A stretch of 27,451 bases of DNA. Source: Entamoeba invadens IP1. Taxonomy: Eukaryota > Evosea > Mastigamoebida > Endamoebidae. The translations under genes were made by a program, and so were the position numbers. The notes beneath the pieces were generated by a model that searched no databases, was not told the origin of the DNA, and was given only the letters and a program-made list of their open reading frames with translations. Below are positions 9,386 through 18,983 of this stretch, piece by piece. The number at the start of each line of letters is the position of its first letter. Position 1 is the first letter of the stretch. The stretch covers positions 39,036 to 66,486 of the forward strand of contig NW_004443675.1 in assembly GCF_000330505.1 (NCBI RefSeq), given 5' to 3'.

Positions 9386-10493
9386 ATGTCTGAACACTCT
9401 TTGAGTGTTTGTAAAATCATCTCAATAGTGTTTTTTGCTCTTCTGGGTGGTATTGGCGTTGTTTGTTATTGTTGTAAAGACTCGATTTAATATTAAATAC
9501 AAAATATATTCAAAAAACCTTTTGAGGGCTTTAATTCCACAATTTAAAACAAAGAAAACTTTTGATTTTCAAAATCCATTGCCAATTCATTACTTTAATT
9601 AATTTTGTTAATTAAATTAAAAAAATATATTTTTAAATTGATGATAACAAAATCACTTTTTATAACGAAATCTGACTTGATTACTATAATAAAACTTAAT
9701 GATAAATAGTTGACCTTTTTAACTGGATTTGTGATGGGGGTAAGTGCAATGGATACATTCGCGTCATATATGGGTATTAAAAGAAACGAATTTATAAGTA
9801 AAATTGGACTTGAAGTGGGTCTTTCTTGTGCAAGTGGCTTAATCTCTGCAGTTTTTGTATTTGAAATGACATATTTGATGACTACAAAACACATCAACAC
9901 TATTTGGGTGGCTTCACTTAACGCGCCTATTTTATCATTGTGTCTCATCAACATCATTTTCTTTTCATTAATGTTTTGTCCAATTTATAAGGACTTTGAA
10001 CCCACACTCGATGAAATGCGTGAATTTGAGAAAACAGTATGTTACTTTTTTATTTTTATTCATCACAAGTTTTTATATGCAAACTTTTTGAAACAATTGA
10101 CTTTAATTATACAAACGTTGGATAATGAAAAATAATAAATTTATTTTGTTGGCTCTATTATTGAAATACATGTTGTTTGTATGAAATAATAACCATTAGG
10201 AAGAGTGTTGTATTGATACAAATATCGACAATAATGGAAAATATTTTTTATGCCAATGTCCCCAAGTGTTTAATGATGATACTAACAAGTATAGTCGTTG
10301 CAATGAATGTCGAGATGAAAATGAAGACAACGACAAAGAAGATCTCATTCCAACAGTGTCTTGTTCTATAATCATTTTGTGTTATTCAGTCATCTCTGTA
10401 TTTATTTACAGTGGATACTCTATTGTTATATGGAAAATTAACGAGTTTGATGATAACAGAATGGATAATGGGTTTATGCAATTAAAAGGATAA
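9386..10493 (+). CDS. Tetraspanin family protein (three exons)
   Basis: Assembled by reading splice signals: exons 9386-9460, 9710-10036 and 10200-10493, giving 231 residues. Intron 1 starts with the consensus GTTTGTT and ends AATAG; intron 2 starts GTATGT and ends CATTAG. All exon joins keep the frame at codon boundaries. The product has the tetraspanin plan: a short N-terminus, TM1 (about 9-36), a small extracellular loop of about 20 residues, TM2 (57-82), a tiny inner turn, TM3 (93-118), a large extracellular loop (119-184), TM4 (186-212) and a short cytoplasmic tail. The large loop carries a Cys-Cys pair at 137-138 (CCI rather than the usual CCG), plus Cys152, 154, 168 and 171 for disulphides. 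Cysteines flank the membrane segments and may be palmitoylated. Tetraspanins organise membrane microdomains at the surface. No single exon would reveal this gene. Confidence 0.85.
9461..9709 (+). other. Intron 1 of the tetraspanin gene
   Basis: Donor GTTTGTT at 9461 and acceptor ATAAATAG ending at 9709; 249 bases, very AT-rich. Reading through the donor would stop at TAA after nine codons, while splicing joins two hydrophobic stretches into one membrane helix. Confidence 0.8.
10037..10199 (+). other. Intron 2 of the tetraspanin gene
   Basis: Donor GTATGT at 10037, a variant of the usual GTTTGT, and acceptor ACCATTAG ending at 10199; 163 bases. It joins GAGAAAACA to GAAGAGTGT in frame, placing the Cys-Cys pair three residues into exon 3. 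Confidence 0.8.
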
Positions 10494-11032
10494 TTATTTT
10501 TAAGCAGTTCAATTTTTTTGATGATTTTATTAATAACTATTTAATTATTATTAAATAAAATAATTTTAGTTTGGAGTTTATATTAATATGGAGTTTCACA
10601 ACAAGAATAACATTATTTATATGAGATAAACCAATTGATATTAAATATATTGTTTGGATTTAATAAACAAATAACAAAGCATAATTGATTTTATTACATT
10701 GAGACTATTAAATTCAAATATAAATAATTTTTTTTGGAAAAAAAAGATGTTTTGATACAATACAATGAAACTAATCTTAATTAATAGTTTTTTTTTATTA
10801 TATAAGAAAAAAAAGACCCAAAAGTGTACCAAAATTGAAATTAAAAATATAACCACCATAATAGATTTATTATTAAAAATCCCGTCGAAACGTGTCGAAA
10901 AGACTTAATTTTTTATCAATTGGTGTTCGATAATTCTGGAAGTGAATCTTTTTCCACAAAAAATCGATCAAATGAAAAAGAAATACAAACCAGAGAAAAA
11001 AGAAAACCCATCAAATAAAAAAGAATAAACAG
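10494..11032. other. AT-rich intergenic region between tetraspanin and kinase genes
   Basis: No supported gene. A minus-strand frame at 10641-10859 encodes only Phe/Ile/Lys-rich low-complexity sequence. The purine-rich leader just before 11033 is the likely 5' untranslated region of the kinase. Confidence 0.5.
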
Positions 11033-13567
11033 ATGACTCACATCAATTTGTCGTCCTCTGTTTTTCGCGCAACAGAAAGCATTCTAGAAACAGACAACCG
11101 CCATCACCCGGACACTCGTGCAGTCACAAAACAACTGAGTGGACGAATCCGCGAAACTTATTGGCACATATACCCCGACGAGATTTCGCCATACACAAAC
11201 CAAACAATTTCCGTCCTTTCAGAAATCACAGACGAAACGACAAACTCGGGCTTCGATAACGAGGAGTACGATTTGATAGTAAAAGTTGGTGATGTCTTGG
11301 GAAGTGCAACGAGTTATGAAGGAAGATATTACTCTGCGAATCCGGAGACGGTGAGTAGATATCAAATAGAAGACCGGCTGGGGTGTGGGATGTTCGGGCA
11401 GGTCTTTAAAGCAAAGGATTTATCGAAAAGCAGAGAAGTCGCTGTTAAAATACTTAAATCGAAAGGAGCGTATTTCCGACAAGGAATGCTTGAAATATCG
11501 ATCTTGTCAATGGTTTGTTTTCTTTATTTATAATTTAAAGGATTTTAATTTTGAATACTTTGAATTGAAATATTCGACAAAAAGAAGTCGTTGATTTTCG
11601 ATGTTCAACGCTTTGGATTGAAAGTGTAAAAAAATATGAAAAACGGAATTCAAATGAATATTCGACATTTTTGCATCAAATCTTGAAATTCGACAAGTTA
11701 GTATACCCCTTCAATTATTTTTTATTAATAAATTAATTATAATAATGAAATGAAATTCAATTAACTTTCAGTTGAATGATGTGTATGACAAAGATGGGTC
11801 AAAAAATACAGTAAGGATGTTGGATCATTTTTTGTATTGTAATCACTTGTGTATAGTATTTGAATTGCTTGGGTTTGTTATTAATTATATATCATTTATT
11901 AAAATCAAAGAATATAGTGATTTGGGTAATACCATTTTAATTGAAACACAAAAATATATAAAAAGTCCATATCAGTTGTTATTAATTATTAAAAATATCA
12001 AAGTGTTTCTTTTTAAATATTAAGTCACTGTGAAATAGCAACTTAAATAAAAAAGTTAATAAAATACAATTTATTAACTTATAGTTCAAATATTTATCAA
12101 ATGTTGCAAGAGAATGAATATCAAGGATTTAGTATCTCAGACGTCCGGAGATATATGACACAATTACTTCAATGTCTCGAAGTTTTATTTGACGCTCATA
12201 TTATTCATTGTGATATTAAACCCGAAAATTTGGTATTTGATCCAACGACAAATGGGATTAAAGTTCTTGATTTTGGGTCAGCTTGTTTTGATAATTACAC
12301 GCTTTATACATATGTCCAATCTCGTCATTATAGAGCGCCAGAGATTATATTAGGTATTCCTTATAATAATTCCATTGATATGTGGAGTGCTGGATGTATA
12401 TGTGCCGAGTTAGTGTTAGGAATACCACTGTTTCCGGGGTCCTCAGAATTTAATCAATTATTTAAAATAACAGATATGCTCGGCAATTTTCCAAGTCGGT
12501 TGCTGGAGCAAGGAACAAAAACTTCGTCTTTTTATAATAAATTGGGGAGTGGAGAATCGTCGCGATATATTATGAAACAACCATTTGAATATGAAATTGA
12601 AAATCATTTGCGTCTTGAACCGAACAAGAAATACTACAAATTCAAAACCCTTCGAGAACTCATTATGAGAATTCCACTGCAAGTATCAAACAATTTGAGA
12701 GACGAAATTAATAACACAACAGAAATACGAGCAGCACTGTTGAACTTCATAGAGGGAATGCTCGAGTTCGATCCTATGAAACGGTGGACCCCATCACAAG
12801 CTCTTTGCCACCCTTTCATCACTCAAAGTCAATTCTTCGGGAGTTGGTCACCCCCTGCTGGGTTATCTACACCTCGTCAAGCGGAAGATGGCACGTTTGT
12901 GTCAATAACTTCAGAAGAATTCACACGAAAGTGCTTTGGAAATGAGTTGATTCTTCACGGACTGAACACAGCAGAGTATTACGACATTTGTACTGTTGCA
13001 CTGCAAATGGGAGAAGTGGTGAATATCACATGTCCAAATCCTTTACAACTTCCACCAATGACACCAGTGACTTTTAGAAAAACATTTGAAAATATGCACA
13101 AGAGAGGAAGAAGTGGGTCGAATGGACCAAATCAACGCATTACAATGAGGCGGTCATCTTTATTGAGAAGTCAAGAAAACATCGCACGTCTTGCTTTGAT
13201 AAGAAATCAAACGCCACGAATGGTAGAGCAGGAAATTAAAGAGGAGGGGTTCATTGAAAGTGGATGTTTGGCGACAGTAAGAAGAAGATTTGATAGTTGC
13301 AATCCACGAATGACACATACCCCAGCTAGTGACTTCAAGCTGGTCAGAAACGCAGGAGTTAAAGCGACGGATGTGGGAAGCGTGAAACTCGAGCAAAATG
13401 AAGGGGAGGTTGATAGAAGTGTTGCTATTGTCCAAGAACCATCAAACGTTAATATTCCAATCATCCCAATTCCAATTCGAAAAAATACTAAGGAGGAAGA
13501 AAACTTCGAGTTTGCACCACTCTTCATTTTCGGGCAAGAAGGAAAAGATAAAGAAACACCTATTTGA
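11033..13567 (+). CDS. Yak1/DYRK-family dual-specificity protein kinase (three exons)
   Basis: Exons 11033-11512, 11772-11872 and 12085-13567 join in frame to 687 residues. The N-terminal 107 residues include a Yak1-like lead-in (YDLIVKVGDVLGS). The kinase domain spans about 110-437. It has a Gly-rich loop LGCGMFGQV (116-124), VAVK with Lys139, AYFRQGMLEISIL typical of the Yak1/DYRK helix C, the HLCIVFELLG hinge, catalytic loop HCDIKPEN (His235, Asp237, Asn242), DFGSAC (256-261), and the activation-loop YTYVQSRHYRAPE, in which Tyr270 matches the autophosphorylated Tyr of the family. SSEFNQLFKITDMLGNFP also matches Yak1. All catalytic residues are present, so an active kinase is expected. The 250-residue tail is non-catalytic with scattered basic and Ser/Thr stretches. 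In other eukaryotes Yak1 couples nutrient or stress state to growth arrest; that role here is inference. Confidence 0.93.
11513..11771 (+). other. Intron 1 of the Yak1/DYRK kinase gene
   Basis: Donor GTTTGTT at 11513 and acceptor TTAACTTTCAG ending at 11771; 259 bases. It separates helix C (EISILSM) from the following LNDVYDKDGS segment, which are contiguous in the family. ATTCGACA occurs three times inside it (11572-11579, 11660-11667, 11688-11695). Confidence 0.85.
11873..12084 (+). other. Intron 2 of the Yak1/DYRK kinase gene
   Basis: Donor GTTTGTT at 11873 and acceptor TTAACTTATAG ending at 12084; 212 bases. The join splits a Gly codon (GG|T) and yields FELLGSNIYQMLQ, matching the family hinge FELLS-x-NLYELI. 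This confirms both borders. Confidence 0.9.
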
Positions 13568-13902
13568 GAATTTTTCAACATTTTTGATTTGTGTTGTATA
13601 AGTGTGTAATCTTACTATATTATATCTTTAAATAATTTAACTAATAATAGTTTATGAATTTATCATTGTATAACTTATATTTAATTTAATTTCCATTTAA
13701 ATACATTTTTTTAATAAAAAACATTAAAAAGTTAAGTTAGAATAACTTTATTTGTGTCAAGAATTTTTCAAATTGGTTGAATTAAAAAGGAGCTTCTTTG
13801 TGTTAAAATTGATTTGTTTCTTTAATTTTAAATAATTGAATTGGAATTATTTTTCAGGTAACAATAATTAAAACAATTTAGTTGTTTATAAGTTGTGATA
13901 AA
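13568..13902. other. AT-rich spacer left of the assembly gap
   Basis: No gene is visible. Together with the gap it may hold the missing 3' end of the minus-strand transporter at 14008-15249. Confidence 0.45.
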
Positions 13903-14002
13903 NNNNNNNNNNNNNNNNNNNNNNNNNNNNNNNNNNNNNNNNNNNNNNNNNNNNNNNNNNNNNNNNNNNNNNNNNNNNNNNNNNNNNNNNNNNNNNNNNN
14001 NN
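13903..14002. other. Assembly gap (100 N)
   Basis: Exactly 100 unknown bases, a conventional placeholder length, so the true distance may differ. The gap abuts the C-terminus of the UNC93-like gene. Confidence 0.98.
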
Positions 14003-14007
14003 TGTAG

Positions 14008-15249
14008 TCAGGACTCTTGTACACCAACATATATCGAAGATATTCGCGACGTCAAGAGCGACAATTTTGATGTTGTTACTAACACATTTTGGGCAGAAAA
14101 AGCAGCACAAATTCCTTCCATTATACCTCCTATCAGTTGTACAATCCAATTTGAGACCGCCCCAATAATAAAATGGTTGATAAGTGCGGTTGTCATAAAA
14201 AAGAGCATAGTCCACCGATTGAAAAATAAATATTTCATCTTCGAAAATGACACGACTGAAATTGCAAAAGAAATGTAAACTGCACAAAAGAAAACGCCAA
14301 TAAACTTGTCGTATTTTCCTGTGTCATTTTCCATTATGGGGAAGTAAGCATCAGTACCAAAGACTCGATTGAAATACTGTGACCCATAACTGAGAAGGTT
14401 ACCATAACAACACATGGAACACAAAAAGGCGGGAATTAAGTACTGCATAAACCGCTTTTTTAACCGCCGACGTTCGATTTTCCCCATCACAATAATTCCA
14501 TTGTCTGTTTGTTTTATTGTTTTCTCATCGTTTTTCATGTTTTCAGGCTCTTTTTCTTCAGAGGAACTTTTTGAATTACTTTTGGTTAATAATTTGTCTT
14601 TGGATAGAACGACATCCATCTCCTTCTCTTTAACTTGAGCGTCTTTTCCCGTCTTTATGGAGAAATCAATTCCTTTAAATTTGGTGCCTTCCCAACAGGG
14701 GTATATTAAAAAGAGTAATGCTAATGAAACGATACATATTATAAGAACTTCAGTCACCCCCAGCTGATTGAAAAGAAATGCACCACAAATATATCCAAGT
14801 GCTTGTCCGAAAAAGAGTGTTCCACAAAATATGCCAAGCCAGAAGTCTGCATTGGATGGATCACTTTCTCGAGAGATAGAAGTTTCAATTGGGATCATAA
14901 AGAAAACATAAGAAATTGCATACATAATGGACATAATCCATAATATCCACAAATTGTCGTTAATGAACATAAGAAGAATACATGCAGCAATATAAATGAC
15001 ACTCGAAATTCGAACTAATAACCATCCCGGCAACGTATTATTGATAAAACCACAAGCCCAACTGAGCATAAACATACAACCATAATCAATTGCATTGATA
15101 ACAGCCAAGTCTAAATTGGAAGCACCTTGTTTGGTCGCTATCAGTGGCACAACTATCCAAAATAGAAAAGCTGCAAAATTATAGAGCAATGCGGACGCAC
15201 AAAAACGCCAAAAGTTACTCAAAATCACACATAATACTATGTTCACCAT
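14008..15249 (-). CDS. UNC93-like major facilitator superfamily membrane protein, probably truncated at the gap
   Basis: The 413 residues show about ten membrane helices: six in the first half, with SYVFFMIPIETSISRESDP and GTLFFGQALGY between helices 4 and 5, then a long charged cytoplasmic loop (about residues 200-260), then four more. The arrangement and the motifs (FWLGIF-x2-LFFGQALGY; C-terminal TSRISSIYVGVQ) resemble UNC93/MFS-like proteins that are numerous in Entamoeba, judged from memory. UNC93-type proteins normally have 11-12 helices, so the last one or two are missing. The reading frame ends in TGA at 14010-14008, only five bases from the N run, and another frame is open there into the gap. 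The stop is therefore suspect: either a base error at the contig edge or a genuinely shortened protein. Substrate unknown. Confidence 0.8.
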   Translation of the reverse strand: MVNIVLCVILSNFWRFCASALLYNFAAFLFWIVVPLIATKQGASNLDLAVINAIDYGCMFMLSWACGFINNTLPGWLLVRISSVIYIAACILLMFINDNLWILWIMSIMYAISYVFFMIPIETSISRESDPSNADFWLGIFCGTLFFGQALGYICGAFLFNQLGVTEVLIICIVSLALLFLIYPCWEGTKFKGIDFSIKTGKDAQVKEKEMDVVLSKDKLLTKSNSKSSSEEKEPENMKNDEKTIKQTDNGIIVMGKIERRRLKKRFMQYLIPAFLCSMCCYGNLLSYGSQYFNRVFGTDAYFPIMENDTGKYDKFIGVFFCAVYISFAISVVSFSKMKYLFFNRWTMLFFMTTALINHFIIGAVSNWIVQLIGGIMEGICAAFSAQNVLVTTSKLSLLTSRISSIYVGVQES

Positions 15250-16847
15250 TTAAATTGTTTGATTGGGTTTAAATAGTGTTGATTTGTTTAAGATGTTCAA
15301 AAAGTAAGAAGACCACAAAATTGAATGTAAAGAGGAAGTTGGTGGAAGTAATTTCACTTCAACGATATTATTTATTGAATTAATTATTATTTAATATTTT
15401 GGCATTTTGAAAAAGATTATTTTTGTGTATTTTGTGGACCAAAAACACTTAACTTTTTTATTGTTTTTGGTTCGTAAATTATAATTGAAATATGTTCTTG
15501 TTCATAAAACTTGGGTTTGAATAATAAATGCAAATTAAACAATTAGTTGTTGTATTTGTAAAAAAAGAAAATAAAGCAACACTCACCTTTTTAATAAAAA
15601 GAAACTTTTTGTGTCGTTTTGATGATTGGGAATTGTTCGGGATTTTTAAAGCGAAGTTATAATTCGAATCTTTTTTAATTTGAGTGCAAACAAGTATAAC
15701 ACAATCCGCTTTTGCAGAAGAACTGCCACGTTCTTCACAATTCGACAATTACACCACAATAATAAACAATAAATGAAGATAGTTGTTTTATAATTATTAT
15801 TCATTTGAAATAATTTTTCAAATTTACAAGTAAAATAATTACATTTAAATTTTATCGAATGAATGTTTTTATTGATAATTTTGGATGATAATTATCTTAA
15901 TATTGCAGGAAGTGGTGAAATTGATATAACATGAGTAATTATTTTTAAATCCATTTTCACAAAAAAATTATTCAGTATGTTAATTAAATCTTATGCAAAA
16001 CTTAACCTTATGTAAAAAAAATAATTAAAAATATAGTTATTTTTCACATAAAACATTTTAGGATTCATTTAAAACCAAAAGGTAATTCGAATTTGTGATT
16101 ATTTAATAAATAAAATAATTTTAATATATAAAATATAATTAGTAAAAAGTTGGATAAGGCTAAGTATCTACAAAATATTTTTTCGAATTACAAAATCATT
16201 TTTGGTTGTCAAAAATAAATAATTAAAATTAAAAATTTAATTAATTATTTTTATTCTCATTTTGGATTTTTAAAATTAACCAAATTTAAATAGATATAGT
16301 TCTTTTTATATATTTTAATATATATTTTAAAAACAAATAAAAGTTAACATTATAAAATTACAAATAATTTTAAATTAAGAATAATAAATTAATTAATTAT
16401 GAACATTTAATTCATATATTATATTCTAAACTATATTAATAAATTTTGGATATTATAATAAACTATTTATAAAGATGGGAATTGATTAATCTTATTAACT
16501 AATAAATTATAACAAATTTTAAAATTGATTTTAATAAAAAATACATGAAAAAATGAAAAAAGTATACAGTATTTAATCTGATGATTTCAATATATATGCA
16601 ACATCGTGGAAATACCAAATTCTGGGTTATTTAATACAGTTTACAATTTTTATAAATTCAAGCTTTGTCATAACCTCATAAAGAATATAATAATAATGTT
16701 AAATATCGTTAATGATATAGTATTATAAATTATGGGATTTATTTTTTTTAGTTAAAATTTAATATAATTTATTTATAAAACAACCAAAAAAACAATTCAA
16801 AGAATTATAACCCTATTAGAAAAAAAGACAAACACAATAAAAAAGAA
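15250..16847. other. AT-rich intergenic region with a weak decayed coding fragment
   Basis: On the minus strand an ATG at 15804-15802 opens MNNNYKTTIFIYCLLLWCNC, signal-peptide-like. After a frame change this could continue into SNCEERGSSSAKADCVILVC... down to about 15590. It may be a decayed small secreted-protein gene, but there is no family match and two frames are needed. The rest, especially 15840-16560, is extremely AT-rich with no visible features. Confidence 0.35.
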
Positions 16848-17549
16848 ATGAGTTCTTTAATCGAAGCATTTGAAGTTGTAATTGGAGGGTTTAAGAAAAC
16901 GACAAGTCTGGAAACGATCAAAGAAGTGTTTCAAGACTACGAAACACTTTCTTTTGATATTGAGAGGTATAACGCAGATACTTTACTTGACAAATGTTTA
17001 GTTCAACTTACGAGCAAAGAAGAAGTTAAAAATCTTATAAAAGAGAAGAACAAAACGAAATACAATGGTGCAACGATATATATTAATAAATTTGGTGGAG
17101 ACAAAACTCGCAAATCAGTTATTATCAATGGCTTTGGAGCAAACAAGACGGACAAAGACATGAAAGAATTTCTTGAAGAGTATCCCATTCTATCTTTTGA
17201 ACGTTTGATTGGCAAGAAAGGTGAAATGAAGTCAGGGATTGTTGGCGTTATTGTAAAAAACACTGAAATTGCAAATCGAATTACTGCGATGGTTCCAAAT
17301 AAATTCGTTGAAGGAAATTTCCTCAAAATTATAGATTTCAAAAAAGTTCAATTTGATGCCAAAAGTGGTAATATTTACAAGTTTGAGAACAAAGAAAACA
17401 AAAAAATTGCTGTTGAGGAAAAAACACTAAGCAAAAATGTTGGTTTGGAAAAGAAAGATGACGTTGTTAAAGAGGAGAAATCAGGGAAGAAAGGGCATCT
17501 GAGGAAAAATTCAGAAGAAAACGAAAAACGTGGGAAGAAACAAGACTGA
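16848..17549 (+). CDS. Protein with two RRM-like domains and a Lys-rich tail
   Basis: The 233-residue intronless protein has a repeated beta-alpha-beta-beta-alpha-beta pattern. Residues about 8-82 start EVVIGGFKKTTSLETIKEVF and end ATIYINKF. Residues about 90-166 start SVIINGFGANKTDKDMKEFL and end NFLKIIDF. This layout matches RNA recognition motifs, with VVIGGF and VIINGF in RNP2 position. The RNP1 positions (CLVQLTSKEE; SGIVGVIVKNTE) lack the usual aromatic residues, so RNA contact may be weak or of another kind. From about residue 180 the tail is Lys/Glu-rich and likely disordered, perhaps for nuclear or nucleolar retention. A general RNA-binding or ribosome-biogenesis role is possible but not shown. 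The leader is purine-rich and short. Confidence 0.65.
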   Translation: MSSLIEAFEVVIGGFKKTTSLETIKEVFQDYETLSFDIERYNADTLLDKCLVQLTSKEEVKNLIKEKNKTKYNGATIYINKFGGDKTRKSVIINGFGANKTDKDMKEFLEEYPILSFERLIGKKGEMKSGIVGVIVKNTEIANRITAMVPNKFVEGNFLKIIDFKKVQFDAKSGNIYKFENKENKKIAVEEKTLSKNVGLEKKDDVVKEEKSGKKGHLRKNSEENEKRGKKQD

Positions 17550-18311
17550 GTTCAATAGAGTTGTTTTTTAATGTTATTTAGTATGGTTTCATTTTGTAAA
17601 TATGGAACATGAGTTGATTTTTCTTTTTAATATTAATTAAATAAAAAAATAAGGGTGTTTTATTATAATAATATAATTAATATCAAAATAATATATTCTC
17701 AAATATTATGAATTAAGTACGAACCTACTTCACAGATCCAAGAAAACATCTTGTGATTTGATAAACAAAATTATAAAGGTAAAGTTGCTTGTTAGAATCA
17801 CATGCCAATGTTTTATAATGAACTTTAATCATATTATATTCAATATTTTAAATTATGGGGTTAATATTTGTTATAGTAAAACTGATTTATTGTTTGTTAA
17901 TTAAAATACTATAACCAAACATTTTAATTATTTTAATTAATTGGTAATTATATATTAACCATTCAAATATACTTTAATTCATCATAATTAAAAAAATCTT
18001 GTAAAAATATATATATTACTTTAAAAACTATAGCGTGCCGATTTTGTGTTATCTGATAACGATAAACGTGGTATTGACATGCATTTTCTTGTTTCAAATC
18101 ACAACATTAATGGAGTTTTGATAAAATACTTCATCGTGAAGAAACATTACTTGAATAATACTTTTAAGAAATATTTTATTTCTTTAAAATATTAATATTA
18201 TGGGGTTTGTATTATTAATATTTTTAACTAGTTAATACTATTTATCTTTTTGATTTATTTTGGAAATATAAACTAACAACAAAATATCAAATAAAAATTT
18301 TATGAATTGTA
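17550..18311. other. AT-rich spacer with possible coding relics
   Basis: Two patches are less AT-rich than the rest. At 18034-18195 (+) a 53-codon open frame (RADFVLSDNDKRGIDMHFLV...) begins directly after a TAG that could be a splice acceptor and ends in TAA. No matching upstream exon in phase was found. At about 17725-17815 there is another patch with short open frames on both strands. No family is recognised. Confidence 0.3.
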
Positions 18312-18983
18312 TCAAAGTCCAGTTTTTATTTTGTTGATAGTTTCTAAGATCATTCGCATTTTTGCTTTTGCTTGTTGTGCATTGACTGAATTGATCAACA
18401 GTGGGTTTTCAGTCAACTCAATGACATCATTGATAAATCTATCAAAATAGATACTTATTTCCTCAAAGTGTCTTGCCATCTTACATTTAATACGAATTGC
18501 AGAAAAACAACCCCTCCCTATGTGCTCTCTTATTTTATGTTTAACTTCGTAAAATTCTCTGATAAAACGGTTCGACTCTTCACTTTCAAAAACATCCAAC
18601 ATGGGTTCTATAAATAAAAGTGCTGTAAAGACCCGTCGTTCTGTAATTCGATCCACTTCAAGTTTTTCAATCAGGAACTCAAACATCCAAACAAAGTTTC
18701 TAAAAGCATCGGCCTCTCTTTGTGTAAAAATTCCAAGTACTTTTCTCAATAAAATGAACTTCTTGAGGTCTTTCATTTTATTAACAAAAATAGTCATCTC
18801 ATCATAAATTCGTTGCATCACTTCACGGACTTCACGTTCTTTCTCTTGTAAATTTTCAACGCCGGCTTCCAAACGGAGAGAAAGGGTGTGTTGTGGTCTT
18901 CGATAGAAATGAAGACGATTGGGCTTAATTGGTGTGTCTTCACTTAACGTAAAAGGTAAGAGAAGAGCTATATAAAAGAGCAT
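18312..18983 (-). CDS. Small secreted helical protein, hypothetical
   Basis: Not recognised. The 223-residue protein has a clear signal peptide (MLFYIALLLPFTLS, cleavage near 14-15). Next come a Pro/Arg-containing segment and then a long, mostly helical body (residues about 40-220) rich in Glu, Arg, Phe and Ile, with heptad-like spacing around 45-75 that suggests coiled coil. Only two cysteines (in GRGCFSAIRIKCK) are present, possibly one disulphide. There is no C-terminal anchor, so it is likely secreted or vesicular. An upstream out-of-frame ATG at 19020-19018 opens a short overlapping frame (MSSKEELFLTL...), which could lower translation if it lies inside the leader. The body may be distantly related to the protein at 1467-2537. 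Confidence 0.75.
   Translation of the reverse strand: MLFYIALLLPFTLSEDTPIKPNRLHFYRRPQHTLSLRLEAGVENLQEKEREVREVMQRIYDEMTIFVNKMKDLKKFILLRKVLGIFTQREADAFRNFVWMFEFLIEKLEVDRITERRVFTALLFIEPMLDVFESEESNRFIREFYEVKHKIREHIGRGCFSAIRIKCKMARHFEEISIYFDRFINDVIELTENPLLINSVNAQQAKAKMRMILETINKIKTGL

Noticed and set aside
10641..10859. Minus-strand hydrophobic 72-codon frame
   Set aside because: Composition follows poly-A/T tracts; no homologue-like features.
12458..13581. Minus-strand frames opposite the kinase exon 3
   Set aside because: Shadows of a confidently identified kinase gene.
15267..15276. CTATTTAAAC, similar to the Entamoeba TATA-like GTATTTAAA(G/C), upstream of the transporter
   Set aside because: It lies only 17 bases before the ATG, too close for the usual position about 30 bases before transcription start.
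15479..15748. Minus-strand 89-codon frame starting with TTG
   Set aside because: No ATG start; its C-terminal part is spacer-like. Kept only as a weak decayed-gene note for the spacer, together with the ATG frame at 15804.
16565..16690. CTGATGATTT and neighbouring sequence as a possible box C/D snoRNA
   Set aside because: Box C is imperfect and no convincing box D or terminal stem was found.
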